Positions 9,242-16,956 of a stretch of 64,000 nt of DNA are shown in pieces (the stretch's first letter is position 1; each line of letters opens with the position of its first letter). The DNA lies in assembly GCA_018830485.1 (NCBI GenBank), contig JAHJRQ010000010.1, positions 16,518 through 80,517 on the forward strand, read 5' to 3'. The notes under the pieces are model-generated. The model was not told the origin of the DNA, made no database searches, and saw only the letters and a program-made list of their open reading frames with translations. The DNA is from Pseudomonadota bacterium (GTDB lineage Bacteria; Desulfobacterota; Desulfobulbia; Desulfobulbales; Desulfurivibrionaceae). The translations under genes and the position numbers were made by a program.

Positions 9242-9625
9242 ATGCTGAAAAAAATGGTACTTCTCTCCGTGGCAACAACCGCTCTGACGCTTTCTCTCGG
9301 CATCGCGCTGGCAGCCGAGCAGGAACGCGCCCAACAACAAACCCAAGCACAAGAGCAGATTTACGGCAGTCAGATGATGACGCCGCAGGAGCGCGAAGAA
9401 CATCGCTTGAAAATGCGCGCCGCCAAAACAGCGGAAGAACGCGAACAAATCCGGAAGGAACATCACGAACGGATGAAGACCCTTGCCAAGGAACGCGGCA
9501 TCACCCTGCCCGATGAACCTCCGGCAATGGGTGGGGGCATGGGCCCCGGTGGCGGAGGGATGGGCCCTGGCAGCGGCATGGGTCCTGGCGGGGGTATGGG
9601 GCCGGGCAAAGGCCGCAATCGCTAA
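9242..9625 (+). CDS. Small exported protein with Gly/Met-rich tail
   Basis: A 127-residue protein: signal peptide (about 1-22, ending LGIALAA), a charged helical middle rich in Glu, Arg and Gln (EQERAQQQ, EEREQIRKEHHERMK), and a C-terminus made of repeated GGGMGPG-like units ending in basic residues. The start at 9242 has a perfect AGGAGG four bases upstream; a longer in-frame extension to 8963 has no signal peptide at its beginning and is rejected. No catalytic motif is visible. The Met-rich repeats could bind metal, but that is speculation. The lipoprotein gene 58 bp downstream may share its transcript. Confidence 0.7.
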   Translation: MLKKMVLLSVATTALTLSLGIALAAEQERAQQQTQAQEQIYGSQMMTPQEREEHRLKMRAAKTAEEREQIRKEHHERMKTLAKERGITLPDEPPAMGGGMGPGGGGMGPGSGMGPGGGMGPGKGRNR

Positions 9626-9683
9626 CCACGCTTACAGGCCTGACCTCCGGCTAATGATGGCATAAGACACAAGGAACAAAACG

Positions 9684-10256
9684 ATGTTGATGGAACGGAC
9701 AAAGATCGCATTAGGCGCTCTGGTGCTCGCCTGCCTGCTGACGGGCTGCGCCACGACCACCGGGACAACCACCCAGGACAAGCGCAAGGCGGTGCTTGCC
9801 ATGCGCGACGAGGTGCTGACCGAGCTGTACAAGGTTCGGCCCCAGGCAAAGGCGGAAATTGCCAAGGCCCCTGGTTATGCGGTGTTCAACAACGCCGACA
9901 TCAATGTGATCTTTGTCAGCGTCGGTGGCGGCCATGGGGTTGTCACCGACGCCAGGGCCAGCAAGCCCGTGTTCATGAAGATGGGGGCGGCCGGAATCGG
10001 CTTGGGGCTTGGGGTTAAGGATTTTCGCGCCGTCTTTATCTTCCACGACCGGGCAACCCTGAGGAAATTCATCGACAGCGGCTGGGAATTCGGGGGGCAT
10101 GCCGATGCCGCGGCCAAGGCCAGCGACAAAGGCGCGGCCGTGGGAGGCGAGGCCTTGTTCAACGGAATCACCATCTACCAGTTAACCCAGAGCGGCCTGG
10201 CGCTTCAGGCCACGGTCAAGGGCACCAAATACTGGCAGGATGATGAGTTGAATTGA
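9684..10256 (+). CDS. YSC84/SYLF-domain lipoprotein
   Basis: A 190-residue lipoprotein with lipobox LTGC (cysteine about residue 22). The mature part matches the SYLF/YSC84 pattern: GYAVFNNADINVIFVSVGGG early, GVKDFRAVFIFHD in the middle and FNGITIYQLTQSGLALQATV at the end. SYLF domains bind phospholipid in eukaryotes; bacterial lipoproteins of this type have no settled function. AAGGA precedes the start. It runs convergent to the yggS-like gene with 20 bp between. Confidence 0.85.
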   Translation: MLMERTKIALGALVLACLLTGCATTTGTTTQDKRKAVLAMRDEVLTELYKVRPQAKAEIAKAPGYAVFNNADINVIFVSVGGGHGVVTDARASKPVFMKMGAAGIGLGLGVKDFRAVFIFHDRATLRKFIDSGWEFGGHADAAAKASDKGAAVGGEALFNGITIYQLTQSGLALQATVKGTKYWQDDELN

Positions 10257-10276
10257 GCGCGAAGTGAATTGGGAGG

Positions 10277-10975
10277 CTACCGCTCGCCGAACAGGGCCGT
10301 GCCCACCCGCACCAGGGTGGCGCCTTCCTCGATGGCCACCTCGAAATCCCCGGACATGCCCATGGAGAGCTGCACCATCCCATGCCGGCCGAGGAGTCCC
10401 TGGGCGGCAAGCTCGTCCCCCAGCAACCGAAGCCGGCGGAAATAACCGCGGCTTTCCTCGGGGTCTTCGAAAAAGGGCGGCATGGTCATGAGCCCTTGCA
10501 GCCTCAGATGCGGAAACTGTTGCAGCTCACGGCAGAGTTGCCCGGCTTCCTCCGGGGTAACCCCGGCCTTTTGCGCCTCGCCGCCCACGTTGATCTGCAC
10601 CAGAACCGGCATGGTCTTGCCCAGCTCGGCGAGCCTGATTTCCAATGCCTTGGCCAGCTTGAGCCGGTCGATGGTTTCGATGCAGTCGAAAATCTCCGCC
10701 GCGATCCGGGCCTTGTTGGACTGCAAGTGCCCGATGCAATGCCAGGCCAGACCCTGACCCAAGGCCGCAACCTTCTCCTCGGCCTCCTGCAGATAGTTCT
10801 CGCCGAACACCGTCTGCCCGCACGCCATGGCCTCACGGATTACCTCAAGCGATTGGCGCTTGCTCACCGCCACCAGCCGCACCGAATCGGGGTCACGACC
10901 GACCCGCTCCGCAGCCCCCCGCATCCTGGCCCGGATTGCCTCGATATTCTCCGCCACCATTCCCATCTGCTTCAC
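10277..10975 (-). CDS. YggS/PLPBP family pyridoxal phosphate homeostasis protein
   Basis: A 232-residue single-domain alanine-racemase-fold protein. The cofactor lysine is in RLVAVSKRQ (about residue 39), followed by FGENYLQEA, WHCIGHLQSNK and LSMGMSGDFEVAI, which bind the PLP phosphate. YggS proteins store and deliver PLP and affect amino-acid pools; they have no known enzymatic reaction. The GTG start overlaps the tatD stop as GTGA, with GGAAGG just upstream. The tatD-yggS pair forms a two-gene operon. Confidence 0.93.
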   Translation of the reverse strand: MKQMGMVAENIEAIRARMRGAAERVGRDPDSVRLVAVSKRQSLEVIREAMACGQTVFGENYLQEAEEKVAALGQGLAWHCIGHLQSNKARIAAEIFDCIETIDRLKLAKALEIRLAELGKTMPVLVQINVGGEAQKAGVTPEEAGQLCRELQQFPHLRLQGLMTMPPFFEDPEESRGYFRRLRLLGDELAAQGLLGRHGMVQLSMGMSGDFEVAIEEGATLVRVGTALFGER

Positions 10976-11802
10976 CGTCCTTCCAAGCCAAAAAGATGTA
11001 CGGCATTGATGGTGGTCTGCCGGGCCACCTCCTCAAGAGAAACCCCTTTCAACTCCGCCACCTTCTGGGCGGTAAAAAGCATGAGCTGCGGCTCGTTGCG
11101 CCTGCCGCGCTTGGGCACAGGGGCAAGGAACGGCCCGTCCGTCTCAAGGACCAGCGAGGCAAGGGGAATCTCCCGCACCGCTTCGTGGAGCATCTCGGCC
11201 TTGGCAAAGGTCACCACCCCAGGGATGGAGATATAAAAACCCAGAGCAAGGACCCGCCGGGCAAAGACCGCATCCCCGGAAAAGCAATGCATCACCCCTC
11301 CGGCGGGAAACGGCCCGGCAGCCTCAAGGATTTCCATGACATCGTCATGGGCCTCGCGGTCATGGACCACCAGGGGCAGTTGCAGTTCCTTGGCCAGGGT
11401 GACCTGCCGGGCAAAATGCTCCTTTTGCAATGCAATTGGCGCATAATTTTTCACATAATCAAGACCGATCTCGCCGTAGGCCACGACCCTGGGGTGGCTG
11501 CACAGCCCCCGCAACTCCGTATACGATTCCTCGCCAAGTTCCGCGACATTATGGGGATGCACCCCCACCGTGGCATAGATGCCTTGGTGCTGTTCAGCCA
11601 GAGCAATGGCCCGGCGCGAGCTTTCCAGATCGATGCCCACGGTGATGATCCGGGTGACCCCCGCAGCCGAAGCCCGTGCCAGCACCGCATCATAATCCGC
11701 CGCATAGGCCGACATGTCGAGATGACAATGGGTATCGATCAGCACTGCCCCGTTGCCTGGAACCGGCAGGGCAATCTCTATTTTCCGGGTTGTTTTTTCC
11801 AT
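10972..11802 (-). CDS. TatD family metal-dependent hydrolase
   Basis: A 276-residue TIM-barrel hydrolase. Metal ligands are visible as DTHCHLD near residue 23, the glutamate in YGEIGLDY, the histidine in VVHDREAH, the histidine of MHCFSG and the aspartate in LVLETDGPFLAP. TatD proteins act as 3'-5' exonucleases or DNases in quality control. A non-conserved 20-residue N-terminal extension precedes the barrel; GGGAGG lies seven bases before the chosen start, so it is kept. First gene of an operon with yggS. Confidence 0.92.
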   Translation of the reverse strand: MEKTTRKIEIALPVPGNGAVLIDTHCHLDMSAYAADYDAVLARASAAGVTRIITVGIDLESSRRAIALAEQHQGIYATVGVHPHNVAELGEESYTELRGLCSHPRVVAYGEIGLDYVKNYAPIALQKEHFARQVTLAKELQLPLVVHDREAHDDVMEILEAAGPFPAGGVMHCFSGDAVFARRVLALGFYISIPGVVTFAKAEMLHEAVREIPLASLVLETDGPFLAPVPKRGRRNEPQLMLFTAQKVAELKGVSLEEVARQTTINAVHLFGLEGR

Positions 11803-11874
11803 GAAGCCTCCCTGGCCCCAGTTACTAACAGGTTTTTATTTCTTGCGCAATACAGGCAGCCCCACGGAAACCGT

Positions 11875-11904
11875 TTGACAAACCCTTGCCCAACCGACTA
11901 TGAT
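11875..11904 (+). promoter_or_regulatory. Sigma-70 promoter for the nitroreductase gene
   Basis: TTGACA (11875-11880), an 18-bp spacer and TATGAT (11899-11904). It is close to consensus. The in-frame ATG at 11900 falls inside the -10 box and so cannot be the translational start, which favours 11978. Confidence 0.6.
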
Positions 11905-11977
11905 TTTCTTGAAATTTCAGGGTGTTCCGAACAATTATCCATCTATAATACTTACAGCGCGACCCGCCCTCATCCCC

Positions 11978-12487
11978 ATGCCTTCACCGATTCTTGAAGC
12001 CATCGAACAACGGCGCAGTATCCGAAACTTCACCGAGCAGACGGTGGACAGCAACACGCTCTATGAAATCATCCAGGCCGGGGTCTGGGCGCCTTCCGGC
12101 CTGAACAACCAGCCCTGGCGGTTTGCCATTATTAGCGATGCGGCAATCCGCGGCAAGCTGGCCGAGCAGACCACCTACGGCCATATCATCCTTGGTGCTC
12201 CTGCCCTGATCGGGGTCTATCTTGACAGGCAGGCCATGTATGACGATCTTAAAGACGCGCAATCGGCCGGGGCCTGCATCCAGAACATGCTGCTGGCCGC
12301 CGAGGCTCTCGATCTGGGAGCTGTCTGGCTCGGGCAGATTTTGAAAAACCGGGAAAAAGTCCGCAGAATTCTCGGCCTGGCCGAAAATATGGAACTGATG
12401 GCAGTCATCGCCATCGGCCACCCGAGTCGCCGCGACCAGCAATCACAGAGAAAACCCTTGGCGGAATTCATCGTCAAGGAGTTATAA
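11978..12487 (+). CDS. Nitroreductase family protein
   Basis: A 169-residue FMN-dependent nitroreductase-like protein starting MPSPILEAIEQRRSIRNF, with the conserved FMN-phosphate-binding RRSIRNF, the WAPSGLNNQPWRF segment and LGAVWLGQI near the C-terminus. The length is at the short end of the family. A start 26 codons upstream is excluded because it overlaps the predicted -10 element; no clear Shine-Dalgarno precedes 11978. The substrate cannot be inferred; family members reduce nitro compounds, quinones or flavins with NAD(P)H. Confidence 0.88.
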   Translation: MPSPILEAIEQRRSIRNFTEQTVDSNTLYEIIQAGVWAPSGLNNQPWRFAIISDAAIRGKLAEQTTYGHIILGAPALIGVYLDRQAMYDDLKDAQSAGACIQNMLLAAEALDLGAVWLGQILKNREKVRRILGLAENMELMAVIAIGHPSRRDQQSQRKPLAEFIVKEL

Positions 12488-12524
12488 CCGTATTGTCTTT
12501 CACCCCATTACCAGGAGGCCTTTC

Positions 12525-13055
12525 ATGACAACCCCTTGCAGACCGTTTCGCACTGTTTTTCTCACAACCATTCTTGCGCTCGCAAGCCTTGCCGCCTTGA
12601 GCGGCTGCGCCGAATTGGGTATGGGCGCCAGCACCGACCAAGGTGTTTCCTCGGATCCCTTCGCCTCGTCAGCCGCTTCTTCCACGGGACAGCCCTATCG
12701 GGCCAATGAATTCTCCGACATCCTGATCCCCAGCGAATTCGACTGGGACCGGGAAAAAAGCATGGTCGTCCGGACCGACTCCTTTGCCGGCGGGGTATTG
12801 CAATACAACGGCCGGGTCGACATCTCCTCGTCCGCCGATTTTTTCAGCAACAACATGCCCAGAAACGGCTGGAAGCTTGCGGGCTCCACCCGGTACAAGA
12901 ACGTGTTGCTGGCCTTCACCAAACCGAACAAAACCTGCACCATCGTCCTGACCGAGAATAAACTGCTCATGCGCACGGAGATTGCCATCTATGTCACGGA
13001 AGACATCGCGGCAGGCCGCGTCAATTCGGCAAATCCCTTCGGTTCCGGCTTATAA
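12525..13055 (+). CDS. Conserved lipoprotein of unknown function
   Basis: A 176-residue lipoprotein with lipobox LSGC (cysteine about residue 28) after a hydrophobic signal. The mature part has a short Ser/Ala-rich linker and then one compact alpha/beta domain with FDWDREKSMVVRTDSFAGG and FFSNNMPRNGWKL. AGGAGG is seven to eight bases before the start. It lies 37 bp after the nitroreductase gene and 21 bp before coaBC, so it is probably co-transcribed. I recognise the domain style as one recurring in lipoproteins of this lineage but cannot assign a function. Confidence 0.7.
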   Translation: MTTPCRPFRTVFLTTILALASLAALSGCAELGMGASTDQGVSSDPFASSAASSTGQPYRANEFSDILIPSEFDWDREKSMVVRTDSFAGGVLQYNGRVDISSSADFFSNNMPRNGWKLAGSTRYKNVLLAFTKPNKTCTIVLTENKLLMRTEIAIYVTEDIAAGRVNSANPFGSGL

Positions 13056-13076
13056 AAAATCAGCAGGCGCGAAGCC

Positions 13077-14288
13077 ATGTCTCTTCTCACCGACAAAAAG
13101 ATCCTTTTCGGGATTACCGGAAGCATTGCCGCCTACAAGGTGGCGGACTGGGTTCGCGCCCTGCGCCGGGAAGGCTGCCAAGTCACCGTGGTCATGACCG
13201 AATCTGCCTGCCGGTTCATCAGCCCCCTGACCATGGCGGCCCTTTCCGGCAATCCGGTGCATACCGATATGTTCAGCGCCATAGCGCCGGAGACCATCCC
13301 GCACATCACCCTGGCCAAGGAGCACGACCTGCTGCTCATCGCCCCGGCCTCGGCCCAGACCATCGCCCGTCTGGCCCATGGCCTGGCCGATAATCTGCTG
13401 GCCACCATCGCCTTGGCCTCCTCCGGGCCAGTCCTGGTCTGCCCGGCCATGAACAGTGTCATGTTCCAGCATCCGGCCACCCAGGCAAACATTGCCGCCA
13501 TCAGATCCCACGGGTATCAGATAATCAAGCCCGACTGCGGAAAAATGGCCTGTGGCGACGAAGGCCCCGGTCGCCTGACAGAGTGGGAAAACGTCCGGCA
13601 GGCGATCCTCACCGCCTTTGCCCCCCAGGATCTTGCCAACGAACAGGTGCTCATCACCGCAGGCCCCACCAGGGAGCCCTTTGACCCGGTCCGTTTCTTG
13701 AGCAATCCCTCCACCGGCAAAATGGGCTATGCCCTGGCGGCCACGGCCAGACAACGGGGGGCAACGGTCACCCTGATCAGCGGCCCCGCCTCCCTAAACG
13801 TTCCGCCCGGGGTCCGGTGCATCCAAGTCACCACCGCCGCTGAAATGCAGGCGCAGGTCATGGCCAGTCTTGAAACTACGACCATTGTCGTCAAGGCGGC
13901 CGCAGTTTCCGACTACCGGCCCGCCGAACCCCAAGCCCACAAAGTGAAGAAAGGGAAGGCCGCACTCTCCCTGCCCCTGATCGCCAACCCGGACATCCTG
14001 AAAGAACTGGGGGAACGCAAGCGCGACTCCGCGAAGTTCCCCGTGCTCATCGGCTTTGCCGCGGAGAGCCGGGATCACCTCAAGGAGGGAGCGAGAAAAC
14101 TGCAGGAAAAGAATCTTGACCTGATCGTGGTCAACGATATTAGCGGAACGGAAACCGGTTTTGCGGCCGACACCAACCGGGTCACCCTGCTTGACCGCAA
14201 TGGCGCCCAGGAAGAGGTGCCGCTCTTAAGCAAGGAGGAAGCAGCCCACCGGATCTGGGATGCGGTGACCAGGCTGCTTGAGGCATAA
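13077..14288 (+). CDS. coaBC: Bifunctional phosphopantothenoylcysteine decarboxylase/synthetase
   Basis: A 403-residue fusion that makes 4'-phosphopantetheine for coenzyme A: the CoaB half couples cysteine to 4'-phosphopantothenate using CTP, and the FMN-dependent CoaC half decarboxylates the product. The CoaC half (about 1-185) shows GITGSIAAYK, the PAMNSVM motif and the reductive cysteine in ACGDEGPGRL. The CoaB half shows TAGPTREPFDPVRF, NPSTGKMG, KAAAVSDYRP and ANPDIL. Length is normal. A second CoA gene, coaE, is at 34.3 kb. The gene is tightly spaced behind the lipoprotein gene and convergent with the next one. Confidence 0.96.
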   Translation: MSLLTDKKILFGITGSIAAYKVADWVRALRREGCQVTVVMTESACRFISPLTMAALSGNPVHTDMFSAIAPETIPHITLAKEHDLLLIAPASAQTIARLAHGLADNLLATIALASSGPVLVCPAMNSVMFQHPATQANIAAIRSHGYQIIKPDCGKMACGDEGPGRLTEWENVRQAILTAFAPQDLANEQVLITAGPTREPFDPVRFLSNPSTGKMGYALAATARQRGATVTLISGPASLNVPPGVRCIQVTTAAEMQAQVMASLETTTIVVKAAAVSDYRPAEPQAHKVKKGKAALSLPLIANPDILKELGERKRDSAKFPVLIGFAAESRDHLKEGARKLQEKNLDLIVVNDISGTETGFAADTNRVTLLDRNGAQEEVPLLSKEEAAHRIWDAVTRLLEA

Positions 14289-14291
14289 CCG

Positions 14292-14774
14292 TTATTTTTT
14301 GGTGCGCCGCTGCATTTCCTCGTGAAAATCCGGATAGAGCTTCTTGACGCAGTCCGGACAGATGCCGTGACTGAACAGGGCGCTGGAATGCTTGCTGATA
14401 TATTCCTCTATCTGACTCCAGTAGCCGCTGTCATCCCGGATCTTTTTGCATGAGGCGCAGATGGGCAGAAAGCCGCTCAAGACCTTCACCTCCTGCATGG
14501 CCTTTTGCAGATGGATAATGAGCTGCTCTTTCTCCGCCTCTGTCCGTTTGCGTTCCTCTATTTCCTGAACAAGTTTCCCGTTGACGGCGTCAAGCTCCCT
14601 GGTCCGCTCGCCGATCTTCTTTTCCAGATTGCAATAGATATCCAGGTACTTGGAGGTGGCGTCCTCATATTCTTCCCTGGTCAGGCGAAGCTCGTTGCCA
14701 AGGTGACGCACCTCTGTTTCAAGCTCCTGAATACGCTGGATGCGTTGCTGAAGATCCGCTTCGCTGCAGCTCAT
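14292..14774 (-). CDS. Coiled-coil protein with CASCKKIRDD zinc-like motif
   Basis: A 160-residue protein: a long coiled coil (about residues 5-95, rich in Glu, Arg and Leu heptads) followed by the compact module CASCKKIRDDSGYW...HGICPDC, in which two CxxC pairs could bind zinc. This module is commonly found at the C-terminus of response regulators and PAS proteins in Proteobacteria; here it is nearly on its own. The start at 14774 overlaps the HDOD gene stop as ATGA, which argues for translational coupling and a physical partnership. The longer frame beginning at 14852 is rejected for that reason. Confidence 0.75.
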   Translation of the reverse strand: MSCSEADLQQRIQRIQELETEVRHLGNELRLTREEYEDATSKYLDIYCNLEKKIGERTRELDAVNGKLVQEIEERKRTEAEKEQLIIHLQKAMQEVKVLSGFLPICASCKKIRDDSGYWSQIEEYISKHSSALFSHGICPDCVKKLYPDFHEEMQRRTKK

Positions 14775-15655
14775 GCGATCAGATATCCTTTCTGCTCGAT
14801 TTTCCCCAGATCCTCCCTGACGATCTCGATGATGGCGCGCAAGGCATACCACTGGAGGCCAAGATCCCGGACATACTGCTGGAGAATCTCCCGGTCGGGA
14901 AGCGGTATGGCGACGTAACCATATCCCTGTTCAAACATGAGATAGTCGGCGATGAAGATTGCTTTTACAAACAGGCGGTGTTCTTCCCTGGCGCCCTCGG
15001 GATTGTGATGAAAGCCTATGCCGTCGATGAGTTCCGCCGGAAAATTCCAGTTCTCGGCCAACCCCTTGCCGACCAAGCCATGGTCGTAGCCAAAGCAGGA
15101 AATTTCACCGTCGGTCAGCTGTTGGGGTGTATCCTCCAAGATCCGCACCAGATGGATGAATTCCCGGTGCAGGAGCTGATCTTCGACAATGACTCCGATG
15201 TCGTGCATCAACCCGGCGGCATAGGCATTGTTTCCTTTCTCGCCGAACTCCCGCCGGTAAATGGTCTTGGCAAGAAGGGCGACGCCCAGGCTGTGGCGCC
15301 ACAACTGCAACCGCGAATAGCCGCAGGCGGGCGTGCCGCCACGGTAGAGTTCGCTCATCTTCTGGGTGAGGATGATCTCCTTGAGCGTGTCAAACCCTAT
15401 CCAGATCAGGGCCTGCTGGATATCGCTGATGGTCTTGGAGGTGGCGTAGTAGGATGAATTGGCGACCCGAAGAATCTTTGCCGTCAGCGGCGGGTCAAGT
15501 TCAATAAGCCTTATGAGATCAGAGGATCTGGCGGCAGGATCGCTGATCAGGGACAATATCCCGCCCACCGTCCCTTTGATGGAGGAAAGGGTCGAGGTTT
15601 CGACAAGTTCCAGCAGACGGGACAGGGAAACGTTGGGGTTTTTCTCGGTATCCAT
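14771..15655 (-). CDS. HDOD domain signalling protein
   Basis: A 294-residue HDOD protein. The domain spans about residues 10-210, with LTAKILRVANSSYY and IQQALIWIGFDTLKEIIL early, and HSLGVALLAK, GLMHDIGVIVE and GYDHGLVGKGLAENWNFP later. The HD pair is present in MHDIG, unlike many HDOD members that have lost it, so phosphodiesterase activity cannot be excluded. HDOD proteins usually act as scaffolds in signalling. It forms an overlapping pair with the coiled-coil CASCKKIRDD protein. Confidence 0.87.
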   Translation of the reverse strand: MDTEKNPNVSLSRLLELVETSTLSSIKGTVGGILSLISDPAARSSDLIRLIELDPPLTAKILRVANSSYYATSKTISDIQQALIWIGFDTLKEIILTQKMSELYRGGTPACGYSRLQLWRHSLGVALLAKTIYRREFGEKGNNAYAAGLMHDIGVIVEDQLLHREFIHLVRILEDTPQQLTDGEISCFGYDHGLVGKGLAENWNFPAELIDGIGFHHNPEGAREEHRLFVKAIFIADYLMFEQGYGYVAIPLPDREILQQYVRDLGLQWYALRAIIEIVREDLGKIEQKGYLIA

Positions 15656-15760
15656 GGAGCTCGCCTTCGGTGAGGATTAAGAGAGCAAAAACGGCTCCTG
15701 CCTCCGGGGAGTTCGCCTTTTCCCCTCTCCCGGGAAAAACCAAAAACAGGGACGGATATC

Positions 15761-16819
15761 CTACAAAACCGGAGGGCCGACAACATCTCCCCGGCGCACC
15801 TCGTGAGTGCTCCGTTTCGTCACCACCGCAGCCGCGGTCGTTGCCGAAACCCGCAGGATCATAATCTCGCCGGAAGCCCTCCCCTCGGATGGATCCGCCC
15901 CGACAACCGACAACAGGTGTCCGGGCGCAAGACCCTGATCCGCGCCGATATTGAGATAGACAAGATCCTCGGGCCCGGCAAATTGACGCATCATATGAAA
16001 CGCCACAACCGATCCAGTTGCAGAGGCTGGCCCGGGCTGGATCGGAAGCTCGGAAACATTAGGGAACGCAGGAACCTGCCCCAAAAGATCACCGGTTTTC
16101 ACCTCGGCAAAAACGCGCCGGATAACCCCCTGCTGCCGGGTCCCGTCCGAGACAACAACCTCGATAACGCCGATATCCGCCAGCAACCGTCCAGGACTAG
16201 AACCGAAATAGGAAAGGGATTCGACCTTGCCCATATCCCGGTATACCCCGAATTGCTGGCCAATCTGCGCACCGGGGGCAGAGATCAGAATGGTCTCGCC
16301 GAGAGCCGCGCCATGCCAGCCCTGTTCGGTATGCAACACCCGCCCCGCGTTGGGCATATCGTTGGTGACCATGCCTACTCCCTGGGTATCATAACGGGCC
16401 GGGATATTGCCCATGCCTGCCCGGGCCTGTTCCCCGTTACCGGGCAGATCTTTTTTCACCACCACAATGGGCAGCGGTTCGGAAGAAGACGTCATTCCGG
16501 CCCGGGCAAGGGCGGAAGGCCCCGACTCAACCGGAGCGACATTCTCCCCGCCGGACATTGCCCGTGCCGGAGCTGAATCCAAGCCGGGGATCCTGACGAT
16601 CTGGCCGGGCAGGATCAGGTCGGGGTTGGAAATTTCAGGATTAAGCCTCCAGATTTCCGGCCAGAGCAGCGGATTATTGAGGTAGCCCCCGCTCAAATCC
16701 CACAGGGTGTCGCCCTTTTGCACCGCATGCGTGGTGTTATTTTCCGCCAAAAGATCCCTGACGCCAAAAACTCCGCAGACAGAGGCGATGATAACCGTAC
16801 TCGCAACAATTTTTTTCAT
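15761..16819 (-). CDS. LysM domain exported protein
   Basis: A 352-residue exported protein: signal peptide 1-24, a LysM peptidoglycan-binding domain at about 28-80 (HAVQKGDTLWDLSGGYLNNP, then LILPGQIVRIPG), a variable linker, and a C-terminal region of beta-rich segments. The start at 16819 has AGGAGC six bases upstream; the frame stays open to 17140, but that extension has no signal peptide and overlaps the copA gene, so it is excluded. Proteins of this build bind the cell wall in the periplasm. A TTGACA at 16915-16920 (minus) may be its -35 box, but no good -10 follows. Confidence 0.85.
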   Translation of the reverse strand: MKKIVASTVIIASVCGVFGVRDLLAENNTTHAVQKGDTLWDLSGGYLNNPLLWPEIWRLNPEISNPDLILPGQIVRIPGLDSAPARAMSGGENVAPVESGPSALARAGMTSSSEPLPIVVVKKDLPGNGEQARAGMGNIPARYDTQGVGMVTNDMPNAGRVLHTEQGWHGAALGETILISAPGAQIGQQFGVYRDMGKVESLSYFGSSPGRLLADIGVIEVVVSDGTRQQGVIRRVFAEVKTGDLLGQVPAFPNVSELPIQPGPASATGSVVAFHMMRQFAGPEDLVYLNIGADQGLAPGHLLSVVGADPSEGRASGEIMILRVSATTAAAVVTKRSTHEVRRGDVVGPPVL

Positions 16820-16956
16820 GCAATGCTCCTTTCGAAACGGACACGAGACAAACGGGGAAAACCAGCCGCACATTACGAGACCAATTGTATCATCTACGCA
16901 AGATTTCAGAAGATTGTCAAGCCGAGGCTGTGAATCTCCGGATTTTAAAACGCCGG

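Noticed and set aside
11900..11977. Earlier start for the nitroreductase
   Set aside because: The ATG at 11900 lies inside a good -10 box, and the extra 26 residues have no family counterpart.
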